Positions 8,839 through 19,157 are shown, counted from the first letter of the stretch. The stretch is 64,000 nucleotides of DNA from Pelotomaculum schinkii (GCF_004369205.1 NZ_QFGA01000001.1:930001-994000), one strand, 5' to 3'. The notes: generated by a model from the letters alone, not told the origin. A program made the numbers and translations.

Positions 8839-9549
8839 TTGAAACTTCTGGTTATCGCCGGGCCCCCCTCAGCCGGTAAAACTGCGCTGGTGAAACAGAT
8901 TGTCAGGCGACTGCAGGGTGAAATGCGTATTGCTTTTTTAAAAATTGACGTGGTAAAAGCCTTTGAGGATATCGAATTGCGAAAAGAATTCAATATCATA
9001 ACCAGGAAATGGTATTCCGGCGACCTGTGTCCCGACCATGCCGGTGTTATGATTATGGCTGACGCTATCGAGTGGGCGGCCTCTAACTACTCGGACCTGT
9101 TAATTATAGAAAGCGCAGGTCTATGCCTCCGCTGTTCGCCCTACCTGAACCAGGGTCTGGGCGTGGTCGTGCTCAGCTCAATTTCCGGCATCCACACCCC
9201 GGAAAAAATGGGCGCCATGGTAAGCCTCGCGGACATAGCCATCGTTACCAAAATTGACCTGATCAGCCAGGCCGAACGGGAAGTGATGACCCAGAAAATC
9301 AAGGAGGTCCACCCCGGGGTCATTCTAATGGAAACAAACGCCCTGCAGGGTACTTCCCTGCACCACCTGTATGCTTTGATTAAAGATTCACCGGATATTG
9401 AGGAGGAAAACCTGCTCCTCAAGGGTAACCCGCCTCTTGGAACCTGTACCATCTGTATTGGCAAAAAAGAAATTGGCTGGAAGCATCACTTTGGCATCAT
9501 CCAGAAACTGGATGGTCAAACTGCCGAATACCTGTACCGAGGTGAATGA
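8839..9549 (+). CDS. P-loop GTPase, HypB/CobW (G3E)-like
   Basis: The 236-residue protein has Walker A GPPSAGKT at residues 8-15, IIESAG around 92-97 and the guanine-specificity motif TKID near 133, as in SIMIBI-class G3E metallochaperone GTPases (HypB, UreG, CobW). CxxC pairs (CLRC near 98; CTIC followed by WKHH near 210) could bind metal or a cluster. HypB and UreG relatives drive nickel insertion and CobW zinc/cobalt handling; the client here is unknown. It starts 28 nt after the ABC ATPase and ends 1 nt before the Fe-S gene, so translation is likely coupled. Confidence 0.85.
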   Translation: MKLLVIAGPPSAGKTALVKQIVRRLQGEMRIAFLKIDVVKAFEDIELRKEFNIITRKWYSGDLCPDHAGVMIMADAIEWAASNYSDLLIIESAGLCLRCSPYLNQGLGVVVLSSISGIHTPEKMGAMVSLADIAIVTKIDLISQAEREVMTQKIKEVHPGVILMETNALQGTSLHHLYALIKDSPDIEEENLLLKGNPPLGTCTICIGKKEIGWKHHFGIIQKLDGQTAEYLYRGE

Positions 9550-9550
9550 T

Positions 9551-10201
9551 ATGCCGCCACTGGAGTCTTGGCTTCCGCCGGGGAAAAACTGCGGGCTATG
9601 TGGTGAAAGCAGCTGTAAAAGCTTTCTGCGCATGATCAATACAGGACAGAAAAATTATAACGACTGCCCTTTTTACAGTGACAGGCAAACGTGCCGGCAG
9701 TCTGAACATTCAAGTGAAGCAATTTATACGGGTAAAGATATTTTGGGCCATCCTTACGATTTTGTACTGGGCCCTCTGCCGGGTGAAATCTCAGCCCGTA
9801 AAATTGTCCTGCCTTTCCGTTCAGATTTGGTAGAAAAAATGAATATCCAAAAAGGTGACCTGGTCCTCGGCCGCCCGATGGGGGCCGGTTGCCCGATACC
9901 GCATGTACTGAAGGTCATCAAGGCGGAAAAAGTCACCGGGCTTTTATATACTTGGGTGGTCGGTCCCAAGTACTCCAGGGAACAAGAAGTCAAGGACGTT
10001 AACGCTTATCATATGATTGGGTTTGAGGGAATTGCCAACAGAGTAACCAGGGAACCCGCCTTTGGTTGCCGGGTCACTTTTCTACCGGGCTTTTGTATGA
10101 TGGCTTTAAACCATACCGGACTTATTAACATGATTTTACAAAAGAGCTGCGGCATGCATGTGCGTATCGAAGATATCCGCATTCTGGCCGGTATGGATTA
10201 G
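9551..10201 (+). CDS. 4Fe-4S domain protein, third gene of the cassette
   Basis: The 216-residue protein opens with a Cys pattern (CGLCGESSC, then a later Cys before PFY) of the PF04060-type 4Fe-4S domain found in RnfB and in the corrinoid Fe-S protein of acetyl-CoA synthesis. The remaining 150 residues contain conserved-looking Cys and His ([31 protein letters not shown]) and no family I can name. ATG 9551 has GAGGTG 6 nt upstream within the end of the GTPase gene. A strong terminator follows, closing a three-gene operon. It may be the client-facing or electron-donating part (inference). Confidence 0.85.
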   Translation: MPPLESWLPPGKNCGLCGESSCKSFLRMINTGQKNYNDCPFYSDRQTCRQSEHSSEAIYTGKDILGHPYDFVLGPLPGEISARKIVLPFRSDLVEKMNIQKGDLVLGRPMGAGCPIPHVLKVIKAEKVTGLLYTWVVGPKYSREQEVKDVNAYHMIGFEGIANRVTREPAFGCRVTFLPGFCMMALNHTGLINMILQKSCGMHVRIEDIRILAGMD

Positions 10202-10216
10202 TGAAGCACAACTACA

Positions 10217-10258
10217 GATGATAAGAAGCCATTCCTTTGTGAACAGCTTCTTATCATC
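10217..10258 (+). terminator. Terminator of the ABC/GTPase/Fe-S operon
   Basis: Perfect 13-bp stem GATGATAAGAAGC/GCTTCTTATCATC, 15 nt after the stop. The T-run is weak. Confidence 0.7.
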
Positions 10259-10281
10259 TTCAAACCTGGAAAACAACACTT

Positions 10282-10567
10282 TCAAAGACCATGCATGGCC
10301 TCGCCCAGGTCGCGGGAAACTTCGGGCAAAACATGTGGGTCGTTGTAATGGGTGGTGGCTGCGACAATGGCCTTGGCCCTGGCCGGTGCCATGCGGGCAC
10401 ACCGCCGCCCGGATATCGGCCGGAACCCTCTCCAGCGCCATTACGGCGCAGGCTCCGGCCTCCTCGGCAATTTTGGCCTGTTCGGGTGAGGTGACATCCA
10501 TGAGCACACCATTTTTGAACATTTCGGCCAAGCCTTTTTTCAAGGTCAAGGTCCCGTTTTCTACCAA
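10282..10567 (-). pseudogene. pdxS: pdxS relic with large internal deletion
   Basis: The first 53 codons are the PdxS N-terminus ([12 protein letters not shown], then [20 protein letters not shown]). After a frame change the remaining 38 codons are the PdxS C-terminus ([16 protein letters not shown], then [13 protein letters not shown] and stop at 10282). About 200 central residues, including most of the TIM barrel and the catalytic lysines, are missing. Intact PdxS (about 294 residues) makes pyridoxal phosphate with PdxT, and no pdxT is nearby. This looks like a deletion within a duplicate or displaced copy; a functional copy is expected elsewhere. Confidence 0.9.
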
Positions 10568-10614
10568 CTATAACCCTCCCGTTCGTATCCCCCCAACTTA
10601 TGCTTAACCGGTTA

Positions 10615-11544
10615 TTACGGCTCCTGGAAGAGTGGTGTGCTCAAATAACGTTCACCTGTGTCAGGTAATATTGCTACAATAAGTTTGCCTTTATTCTCGG
10701 GTCTTTTCGCAAGCTGGATGGCGGCAAAAGCAGAGGCACCCGAAGAAATCCCCACTAAAAGTCCTTCTTCCCTGGCTAAACGACGGCCAATTTCAAAAGC
10801 CTCTTCATTTTTGACTTTAAATATCTCATCGACAAGCTTTAAATCCAATACATCCGGTACAAAGCCGGCGCCAATTCCCTGTATCTTATGCGGTCCCGGA
10901 TTTCCCCCGGAAAGCACCGGCGAGTCAAATGGTTCCACTGCTACCACCTTGAAGTCTGGTTTACGGGACTTAATAACTTCTCCCACACCAGTGATGGTCC
11001 CGCCGGTACCTACCCCGCCGACCACAATATCCACCTTGCCGTCTGTGTCGTTCCAGATCTCTTCGGCAGTCGTGGCGCGGTGAATGGCCGGGTTGGACGG
11101 GTTTTTAAACTGCTGGGGAATAAAGGAATTGGGGATTTGGGCGGCAAGTTCCTCGGCCTTGCGGATAGCGCCTTTCATGCCGTCTGACCCGGGGGTCAGG
11201 ACCAGTTCAGCGCCGTAGGCTTTTAAGAGGCTGCGTCTTTCTATACTCATTGTGTCCGGCATGGTCAGGATTAAGCGGTATCCCCTGGCCGCGGCTACAA
11301 AAGCAAGGGCTATCCCCGTATTACCGCTGGTAGGTTCAATAATAACACTATCCTTGTTGAGCAAGCCTTTGTCTTCCGCGTCTTTAATCATGCTGTAGCC
11401 GATACGGTCCTTGACGCTGCCGGCGGGGTTAAGGCCTTCCACTTTAACAACTACTTCTGCTTCCAACCCGGCCGCAACTCGCTGCAACCTGAGTAATGGG
11501 GTCCTGCCGATTAACTCCGTAAGGTTATTTGCAATTTTAGCCAT
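10615..11544 (-). CDS. cysK: Cysteine synthase A
   Basis: PLP enzyme making L-cysteine from O-acetylserine and sulfide. The 309-residue length is typical. The PLP lysine is K45 in NPAGSVKDR, the substrate loop is [12 protein letters not shown], the phosphate-binding loop [10 protein letters not shown], and SSGAS lies near 265. All key residues are present. It ends 47 nt from the pdxS relic and sits 430 nt from metY. It works with cysE at 6821. The leader carries no recognisable T-box. Confidence 0.96.
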   Translation of the reverse strand: MAKIANNLTELIGRTPLLRLQRVAAGLEAEVVVKVEGLNPAGSVKDRIGYSMIKDAEDKGLLNKDSVIIEPTSGNTGIALAFVAAARGYRLILTMPDTMSIERRSLLKAYGAELVLTPGSDGMKGAIRKAEELAAQIPNSFIPQQFKNPSNPAIHRATTAEEIWNDTDGKVDIVVGGVGTGGTITGVGEVIKSRKPDFKVVAVEPFDSPVLSGGNPGPHKIQGIGAGFVPDVLDLKLVDEIFKVKNEEAFEIGRRLAREEGLLVGISSGASAFAAIQLAKRPENKGKLIVAILPDTGERYLSTPLFQEP

Positions 11545-11894
11545 GTTTCATCTGCCTCCTGTGTTTTTTACTTATTTAATTTGTTAAATTTAATTTGTTA
11601 AAATTTTTGCTCCTGAAAGTTCTTTTCCTTCGTTTAGCGCTGGTGCAAATTGGTGTACACACCGGTCGGCGCAAACGATCAGAACTGTCATGTCTGCCAT
11701 TCCTCTTACGATTTGAATCCTAAAAATATAGCAACATCCAAAACATAGTATTATTATATGAATACTAATTTTATATCACATACAATAACTTCAGTCAATA
11801 GCTGTATAAGAGAATTTTTGTGGCGAATACTTTCCTGTACCTCTTGATATCCGGTCATTCCACGAGCAACATGTTTATTCAACCAGTTGCTTAT
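11545..11894. other. Intergenic leader of cysK
   Basis: An AT-rich stretch with two overlapping copies of aatttgttaaa near 11578-11602. No coding potential, T-box or S-box is seen. The cysK promoter should lie here but no consensus pair stands out. Confidence 0.5.
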
Positions 11895-11955
11895 AAAAAA
11901 GGCCGTATCTCATAATTAATGAGACACAGCCCTTGATTAACCAGTTAGCAGTTTT
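11895..11955 (-). terminator. metY terminator, member of a dispersed hairpin family
   Basis: GGCCGTATCTCAT (11901-11913) pairs with ATGAGACACAGCC (11919-11931), followed on the minus strand by a six-T run, 43 nt after the metY stop. The hairpin and about 20 flanking bases recur, diverged, at 22816-22876. Confidence 0.8.
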
Positions 11956-11973
11956 ATCCTTTATTATTGAAAT

Positions 11974-13275
<1,302 letters not shown>

Positions 13276-13425
13276 TTAATAATATCTTTAAGACATACTA
13301 TCATAAACCATAATTATTAAGTATTTTCCTCAAATTAGAGACATACGTCTTAACCTCAGTATAATATGATAACAACACTCTCCCTTCACCCGCATAGCCA
13401 TATGATTTATTCTCAAAAACCTCCT

Positions 13426-14343
13426 TTATCCAATTTCGTTTATGTTATAAGGTGTTTCCTGATATACGTAATAATTGAGCCAGTTTGAAAACAGCAGGTT
13501 GGCATGACCCCTCCACTTTACGACAGGTGTCTTTTCCGGATCATCATCCGGAAAATAATTTTTGGGAATATTAATTGGAAGCCCTTTTGCCACATCCCGG
13601 TCATACTCTGATTTCAATGATAGTGGGTCGTATTCCGAATGTCCCATAACAAAAATTTGGCGGCCACCTTTAGATGACACTATATAAACACCAGACTCTC
13701 TTGATTCAGACAGTATTTCCAGCTCTTTTACTTTCTCAATGTCATCTCTTCTCACTTCTGTGTGTCTTGAGTGGGGTGCAAAGAAAATATCATCAAATCC
13801 CCTGAGCAGCCTGATATTCTTTTTGTTTACTACATGGGGAAAAACACCAAACATCTTTGCCGGAAGTTGATACTTGGGAACACCAAAATGGTGGTATAAC
13901 CCGGCCTGCGCTCCCCAGCATATGTGAAATGTTGAGTATACATGGTGCAGGCTCCATTCCATAATCTTGACCAACTCCGGCCAGTAATCAACCCCCTCAT
14001 AATCCATCTGTTCAACGGGGGCGCCGGTTATGATCATACCGTCGAATTTCTTTTCTTTGATCTCTTCAAATTTTTCATAGAACTTAAGTAAATGTTCCCT
14101 AGGGGTATTCTTTGAAGAATGAGTTTCCGGGTGCAGTAGAGTTACATCCACCTGCAAAGGTGAATTACTCAAATGTCTTAGTATCTGTGTTTCAGTTGTG
14201 ATTTTGTTGGGCATCAGGTTTAACAAAACAATACTGAGCGGTCTTATATCCTGGTGGACTGCACGCTCTTCATTCATAACGAAAATGTTTTCATTATTTA
14301 AAATCTCTGATGATGGAAGATCATCAGGAATATTAATAGGCAC
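13426..14343 (-). CDS. metA: Homoserine O-acetyltransferase (MetA type)
   Basis: The 305-residue protein has the MetA glutamine-amidotransferase-like fold: catalytic Cys142 in HICWGAQAG, then the His and Glu of VMGHSEYDP near 235-237. The residue that sets acyl-CoA choice is Glu111 ([10 protein letters not shown]), the form known to favour acetyl-CoA over succinyl-CoA, which suits the downstream O-acetylhomoserine enzyme metY. The gene is preceded by a SAM-I riboswitch with terminator, so transcription should stop when S-adenosylmethionine is plentiful. Confidence 0.95.
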   Translation of the reverse strand: MPINIPDDLPSSEILNNENIFVMNEERAVHQDIRPLSIVLLNLMPNKITTETQILRHLSNSPLQVDVTLLHPETHSSKNTPREHLLKFYEKFEEIKEKKFDGMIITGAPVEQMDYEGVDYWPELVKIMEWSLHHVYSTFHICWGAQAGLYHHFGVPKYQLPAKMFGVFPHVVNKKNIRLLRGFDDIFFAPHSRHTEVRRDDIEKVKELEILSESRESGVYIVSSKGGRQIFVMGHSEYDPLSLKSEYDRDVAKGLPINIPKNYFPDDDPEKTPVVKWRGHANLLFSNWLNYYVYQETPYNINEIG

Positions 14344-14365
14344 CTAACACACCCCTTTCAAAATT

Positions 14366-14524
14366 AAAAATCCTCTTTCCTAATGAAAGAGGATAAATTT
14401 GGCATAATCTCTCTCTCATCTCTCAATGTTTCCATTGCAGGAATTGGCACCGCTGTATTTTTAACAAAATACCGGTTGCCGGGCTTCATCGGGCCAGTCC
14501 CTCCACCTCTCTGGATAAGAGTCC
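14366..14524 (-). promoter_or_regulatory. SAM-I (S-box) riboswitch with terminator
   Basis: On the minus strand the leader starts with CTTATCCAGAGAGGTGGAGG, followed by GACTGGCCCGATGAAGCC, CGGCAACC and GGTGCCAATTCC, the conserved core of the S-box aptamer (about 14410-14524). It ends in a hairpin CCTCTTTC/GAAAGAGG with five T (14366-14393) just before the metA ribosome site. Binding of SAM should favour the terminator. Confidence 0.97.
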
Positions 14525-14642
14525 TAATATTAAATTATCGATTGAATTCCTACTAATGATATTTCATTAGTGTTATTAATTGAGATTTATTTTATTGCTT
14601 TTATCAAGGTTTGTCAATAACTTTTTTAGGAGGTGTGTGTTC

Positions 14643-14692
14643 ATTCTGTGATAATGTCACCCTGAAATATTTCTGAGAAAATGTCACCCTGT
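14643..14692 (+). mobile_element. Solitary IS end
   Basis: About 46 bases, with tgtgataatgtcaccctg and then tgagaaaatgtcacc, are identical to the left end of the decayed IS at 21969. Here no transposase follows; the broken nifB fragment begins immediately. It is a solo end left by deletion or recombination. Confidence 0.75.
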
Positions 14693-14696
14693 AAGT

Positions 14697-15108
14697 GGTC
14701 TGAGGTTTTTTGGAGGAGTGACTGGTCAGTAGCGAGAGGGTCCCCGGGACCAGCTATGGCCAACTACCGTTATCTCGGGCAGAGTTCCAGAGCCTGGCTT
14801 ACCTTATCCAGGGACTCCTCCGGCGTGAGAACCGCACGGCATACCACGGGCCTTTTTTCCCACTTATTGAAACCGTGCTTGCAGAAGCGGCACTGGATGT
14901 TGCAGGACAGGCTGACCGGCAGGTGAATCCTTCCGTATTTATGGTGGGCTTCTCCGTTGAAGCAAGGATGCTTTTTAATCAGGTGATTGTGGACTGATAA
15001 CTCCACCTTATGCGAAGCTTTGCATAACCCGCCCTGAGGTGTGCCGAAATCAGTAGATGGAATTTGCCTTCTTCCATGTATCCGGCTTTGAGCCATGCCC
15101 ATTATCAT
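14697..15108 (-). pseudogene. nifB-like radical SAM gene, N-terminal relic
   Basis: The readable part has HPCFNGEAHHKYGRIHLPV and the cluster motif CNIQCRFC (CxxxCxxC), then VLTPEESLDKVSQALELCP, all typical of NifB. After a frame change near 14760 the next conserved NifB piece, AIAGPGDPLA, can be read. The homology then ends at the IS-derived end at 14692, so well over half of the enzyme is gone. NifB builds the NifB-cofactor precursor of nitrogenase; no nif genes are seen nearby. It could also be a NifB-like protein of another pathway. Confidence 0.8.
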
Positions 15109-15166
15109 GTCTAGTACTGTTCCATCTGCAATGTGTATTTTGTAAGCAGGTTATTAAAGTAGTAAC

Positions 15167-16219
15167 TCAGTGTATTTTATTTATAAGCTTCTTCCTATCA
15201 ACAAGACGTGGCGGCTCCTCAAACCAGCTGTTGTCTATCATAATATTTGTTCCGTCCTCTGCAAAGTCTCCGGCTTCAGTCATGATAAGAAGATACTTCG
15301 CCTTGAGGTCATGTCTAAAGTTCAAGGTCATAAGATAAGCATATTCCATTGCACCGCAGGTACTTATCAATCCGATGTGAAACATCATCAATTTATCCGA
15401 AACGGGAGGTTCAATTGAGTCTGTCACCATAGCGTCCCAAAACATGGGGACAGGAATATCTTCTTCTCTTAAATGAGCGCTAAATATGCCCATTATTTTA
15501 TCTGAAAGTTTTATACCTCTTTCAATGTAATTCCTAACCTGCTTCGACTTGGCTACCTGCCTGAACCCGGTCATAAGATTCTTCCCCACGGAGTTTAAGA
15601 AAACTATGTGAAAAGACGTAGCAATCTCTTGAGCGAGAGAAGGTCTCTTCATGCCGAGGAACCCGGTTAAGAAGTTTTGTTTTTTAACAAAATCAGTTAC
15701 TTTAGAAATAGTAACATTAGGATACCTGATATAAAGGCCCTTAGAAAGCAGGGTGTTAGTAACCTTGTCAAAATACTCCATAGACGAGACGATACTCTTA
15801 TTGAAGACCTCCCTTACATCAGAACGGGTTAATAGCCCCCATGTAAGGGTATTTCTGGGCATAATAAATCTTTCAAGACAAAATAAATAGTAAATACAGA
15901 AGATATCGGAATAGAGACGAGGCGCCCCTAGGTTAATATCTTCTGCAGTAAAACCTACCGGTTGTGGTAAGTTATCCTGTTCCATGATATTTCTAATGTC
16001 TTTTGCCCTCTGCTCATATAACTGGACGGCTTCTTCAACTAAAGGTTTAATATCACTATCCTCAACGTGCCGGGAAAGGTGTTTTACGAAGACGGAAACC
16101 ATATCGACATTCAGATATGTGTTCCAAAGGTTACCGATTTCCGATGAATTTAATCCAGGGTAACAACAAAAAGGTTCTTCATTAATAATGTTACTACTAC
16201 CTATTAAAGGTGTTTCCAT
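15167..16219 (-). CDS. DUF3231 family protein, two-repeat
   Basis: The 350-residue soluble protein is made of two related all-helical halves. Each has an entry like IGNLWNTYLNVDM or LAQEIATSFHIVF, a central LYEQRAKDIRN-type helix, and a proline-containing PQPVGF / PVPMFW segment followed by D and further helices. This is the DUF3231 pattern of spore-forming Firmicutes, thought from its shape to be four-helix/ferritin-like; function is not established. It is monocistronic, convergent to the nifB relic. Confidence 0.85.
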   Translation of the reverse strand: METPLIGSSNIINEEPFCCYPGLNSSEIGNLWNTYLNVDMVSVFVKHLSRHVEDSDIKPLVEEAVQLYEQRAKDIRNIMEQDNLPQPVGFTAEDINLGAPRLYSDIFCIYYLFCLERFIMPRNTLTWGLLTRSDVREVFNKSIVSSMEYFDKVTNTLLSKGLYIRYPNVTISKVTDFVKKQNFLTGFLGMKRPSLAQEIATSFHIVFLNSVGKNLMTGFRQVAKSKQVRNYIERGIKLSDKIMGIFSAHLREEDIPVPMFWDAMVTDSIEPPVSDKLMMFHIGLISTCGAMEYAYLMTLNFRHDLKAKYLLIMTEAGDFAEDGTNIMIDNSWFEEPPRLVDRKKLINKIH

Positions 16220-16995
16220 TTAATGGGCCATCCTCCCACCGTGATGTAAGTCAATAGCTATATTTTTTTCTTTACTTATTTTGCCGTTGTCTGTAGCTAT
16301 TATGCGTTATTTGTATTTGGACCCGCAAACCCAGATGACCTAGGAGGCTTCCGGTAGCAGCCGAGATTTAACCAACAGGGATAGTACAGCTTCTTTCACT
16401 GTGATGTGTTGCAGGTAGAGCCTTGCTCGAGGCGAGGAACTATGTTTCGTAGCGATTTTCAAAAAAACAGGTAATCATGAACCAAACTTAGCCCGCCTAT
16501 CTGGTTTCCGTTAAATACTACGTCGAACTTTAACTAGTAAGGCCCCCTTTAATACAAAATATCCCTATTTCTCCCCCCCTTCCGATATGGCTGAATTCAT
16601 TATAAGAAAAACTTTTTACGAAACCATCTCAAAGATGTTACATTTCTATCACATTTCAGGCCTATTACTTAAAGTCAAAAAATTGGGACGGGAGTTTAAT
16701 CTCCCCGCCCCTGGCTTGTTGATATTATTCTTATATTTGGTCTCCTTCTGCCGTCACACCCCCACCGCAATGGTTGATAAAGAGCCATCTTTCGTGCTAT
16801 TCATCCATACAGTTCATCGGGCCAAGACCGTTCTTGCTGTGAAACTTATGCATCAAAAATTTGTTCCAGATATTAGCAATTAAGCCATAGTCTGCATAAC
16901 ATAATAGAAACCTGACGGTGAGGGGGTATTACATGGATATCCATTGAAGATTGTCGGCTTGCATAATAGTTTCATTTATAGAAAGGAGAATTGTT
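16220..16995. other. Long intergenic region before the copper-storage-like gene
   Basis: No convincing gene. A 98-codon frame at 16587-16883 lacks a ribosome site and any protein character. On the minus strand about 16320-16465 reads smoothly for some 40 codons up to a TAG, possibly relic coding sequence. A GC-rich hairpin lies near 16684-16712. The ribosome site gaaaggag for the next gene is at 16981-16988. Confidence 0.4.
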
Positions 16996-17460
16996 ATGTC
17001 TGAAAACCTCTCTAGTTATGCCTACTACCCCATCGCTTCCCATGAAGGTGTATTGAAAACCGTCCAGAACTGCGAAGCTGTCTGCGAAAATACCTTCACC
17101 GCCGTCCTCTGTATGCATGACTGCCGCATGAGGGTAATGCAGCTCCAACTTTTACGCGACTGCGCGGACATCTGCACCCTTACCGCAAAGTACATCGCCC
17201 GCTGCAGCATGTATGCCAGACCCCTGGCCGGCTTATGCGCGCAAATTTGTCAAGATTGTGGAACCCACTGCTTACAGCATCCCGATCAGCAATCGCAGTT
17301 TTGTGGTCAGGTTTGTCTGAAATGCGCTCAAGAATGTGCCGCTTTTGCCGGAATGGCAATGCCTTGTCCCGGTGGTGTCCAAACCGGTCCCTGCATGCCT
17401 GGTATGCCTGGTATGCCGGGCATGTTTTCCCAAGCGGAAAAGAAAGAAGAGAAGGAATAG
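16996..17460 (+). CDS. Cysteine-rich four-helix-bundle copper-binding protein (DUF326/Csp-like)
   Basis: The 154-residue protein has about 20 cysteines spaced along helices (NCEAVCENTF, CMHDCRM, CADICTL, CAQICQDCGTHC, CGQVCLKCAQEC), the DUF326 pattern also seen in Csp copper-storage proteins, whose bundle core binds many Cu(I) ions. The tail is Met/Pro/Gly-rich (MPGMPGMPGM) and may be an extra copper site. No signal peptide is seen, so a cytosolic Csp3-like role is likely. The ATG at 16996 has AAAGGAG 7-8 nt upstream. Confidence 0.88.
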   Translation: MSENLSSYAYYPIASHEGVLKTVQNCEAVCENTFTAVLCMHDCRMRVMQLQLLRDCADICTLTAKYIARCSMYARPLAGLCAQICQDCGTHCLQHPDQQSQFCGQVCLKCAQECAAFAGMAMPCPGGVQTGPCMPGMPGMPGMFSQAEKKEEKE

Positions 17461-17560
17461 GGTTGCAACATAAACACACTTACCTTTGTCTAACAAAACT
17501 GTACCCTGAACCGTTCAGGACACTTGCGCCCTCAAGATAACTTATATGGCCGGGCTCACA

Positions 17561-17600
17561 AAATATAGGGGTGTTGGACCTCCCCCACCCCTATATTTTT
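17561..17600 (+). terminator. Terminator of the Csp-like gene
   Basis: Perfect 13-bp stem AAATATAGGGGTG/CACCCCTATATTT with a T-run, about 100 nt after the stop. Confidence 0.8.
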
Positions 17601-18005
17601 GATATGATTGAACATAATGCTAAATAGTGTTAGGAGGAATCCATTGGCATTAATTCAACCCAAGCCGGCATATACGAAAATCATGCTTGCTCCTAATGGA
17701 ATTGTGTGATATATTTATTTGAAAATCAAAGTATATGAAAAACAAGATGTTTGGTTCTCTAATGATTCATTTGCAAAGTCCTTATATAATGCATTACCTC
17801 ATACTAATTAAATATGATATCGTTCAGAATTCATTCATATATACAGGAAGAGACAAGCTTCAATTCACCAAGCTTGCCTGATATTCTTAACCCCCATGCT
17901 AAATCACCTCCAGCTCTTTTTGCAGGAGCTCCCAACCAACTCTATCAAGGGTATTTCTAAAACGTTCACCCGGTTTTCCAAAATTATAAAAATTGAAAAA
18001 TAGTG
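17601..18005. other. Gene-poor stretch with small relics
   Basis: Three things are visible. A 21-codon ORF with a good ribosome site (taggagg, TTG 17644) stops at a TGA at 17707 and is followed in frame by about 34 open codons. A degenerate copy of the gaggcaagct terminator hairpin is at about 17848-17880. A 25-codon minus-strand fragment (17898-17985, ending LDRVGWELLQKELEVI) looks like the end of a lost protein. None is assigned a function. Confidence 0.35.
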
Positions 18006-18127
18006 TTTACTTTTTATTATTAAAGAAGGTACAATATTGTAAACCTGGCTTAGGTTCTTGGTTGACACAATGGACATGCAAATTTTTTTATTATTAATGT
18101 CAACCTAATCTTTTAGGTTAGTTGACA
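18006..18127 (+). promoter_or_regulatory. bioB promoter and BirA-like operator
   Basis: TTTACT (18006-18011) and TACAAT (18030-18035) form a candidate promoter with an 18-nt spacer. Immediately before the ribosome site is TGTCAAC-N16-GTTGACA (18098-18127), with the spacing and half-site type of BirA biotin-repressor operators. A further half-site GTTGACA lies at 18061-18067. This predicts repression of bioB by biotin. Confidence 0.6.
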
Positions 18128-18141
18128 AGGAGGGACGGTCT

Positions 18142-19149
18142 GTGGATTTTGAAAGTTACAATTTAATATTCTCGTTGGGAAGGAAGGTCTTGGACGGAGG
18201 AGATATATCCTGCGACGAAGCCTTGGCACTCACCGAACTTGAAGACTGCGACGCTCCAATACTTTTAGGGATTGCAAATAAGATCCGGTATTACTTTACG
18301 GGCAATCAGATTGACACGTGTGAAATCATCAACGCACGCTCAGGCGGCTGCACTGAAAATTGCAAATTTTGCGCTCAGTCGGACCACTATATCACGGAAG
18401 CTCCCTGCTACTCCCTATTAAGCGAGGATCAAATACTTGAAGCTGCCAACAAAGCTGAAGCCGACGGCGCTTTTCGATTCTGCATCGTTACTTCGGGCCT
18501 GGGTATGAACGGCGATTCGGACTTTGAGCAAATAATCAGAGCAATCAGGCTTGTTGGTCAAAAAACTTCACTTAACCAATGTTGTTCTCTGGGTACATTA
18601 AGGGATGAACATGTTGAAGCCTTAAAGGATGCCGGAATCACACGTTACCATCATAACTTGGAAACAAGTCAAAATTTTTTCAAGGAGATATGTACCACAC
18701 ATACTTACGGGGAGAGGATTTCTACAATAAAGAAGGTGAAAGCTGCAGGACTTCAAGTTTGTTCAGGCGGCATTATAGGGATGGGTGAATCCTGGCAAGA
18801 ACGTATTGAAATGGCTTTCCTGCTCAAAGAACTTGATGTGGATTCAATTCCCATTAATATTCTCAATCCGGTGAAAGGGACAGCCCTTGAAAACCAGGAC
18901 AGGTTAAAACCTATGGATATACTCAAAACCTTTGCGGTTTACCGCTTAATTCTTCCTGATAAAATAATTCGCTTTGCTGGGGGACGTGAACAGAATCTAG
19001 GCGAACTAATGCCTCTCGGCCTGCTGTCCGGTATCAACGGTATGCTTATTGGAAATTACCTCACAACTAGTGGACGAGGCGCCGCTAAGGATATAGAAAC
19101 GCTGGCAGGCCTTGGTTTTAATCCTTGTACTCCCATAGAAAAATTATGA
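18142..19149 (+). CDS. bioB: Biotin synthase
   Basis: Radical SAM enzyme inserting sulfur into dethiobiotin. The 335-residue protein has the cluster cysteines C70, C74 and C77 (GGCTENCKFCAQS), and a YHHNLETS region and RFAGGREQ near 280 as in BioB. GTG start at 18142 with aaggaggg 7-8 nt upstream. No other bio genes are adjacent, so biotin intermediates must come from genes elsewhere. Regulation is likely through the operator just upstream. Confidence 0.95.
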   Translation: MDFESYNLIFSLGRKVLDGGDISCDEALALTELEDCDAPILLGIANKIRYYFTGNQIDTCEIINARSGGCTENCKFCAQSDHYITEAPCYSLLSEDQILEAANKAEADGAFRFCIVTSGLGMNGDSDFEQIIRAIRLVGQKTSLNQCCSLGTLRDEHVEALKDAGITRYHHNLETSQNFFKEICTTHTYGERISTIKKVKAAGLQVCSGGIIGMGESWQERIEMAFLLKELDVDSIPINILNPVKGTALENQDRLKPMDILKTFAVYRLILPDKIIRFAGGREQNLGELMPLGLLSGINGMLIGNYLTTSGRGAAKDIETLAGLGFNPCTPIEKL

Positions 19150-19157
19150 AAATTAAC

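Noticed and set aside
16320-16465. Minus-strand stretch with an in-frame TAG, read as a pyrrolysine-type gene
   Set aside because: Only about 40 codons, no ribosome site, no recognisable family and no Pyl-related gene in the window.
17644-17813. Short ORF with a good ribosome site and an in-frame TGA at 17707, read as another selenoprotein
   Set aside because: The sequence after the TGA is almost pure A/T with no stable hairpin in the SECIS window, and the protein has no redox or membrane character. It is probably a relic.
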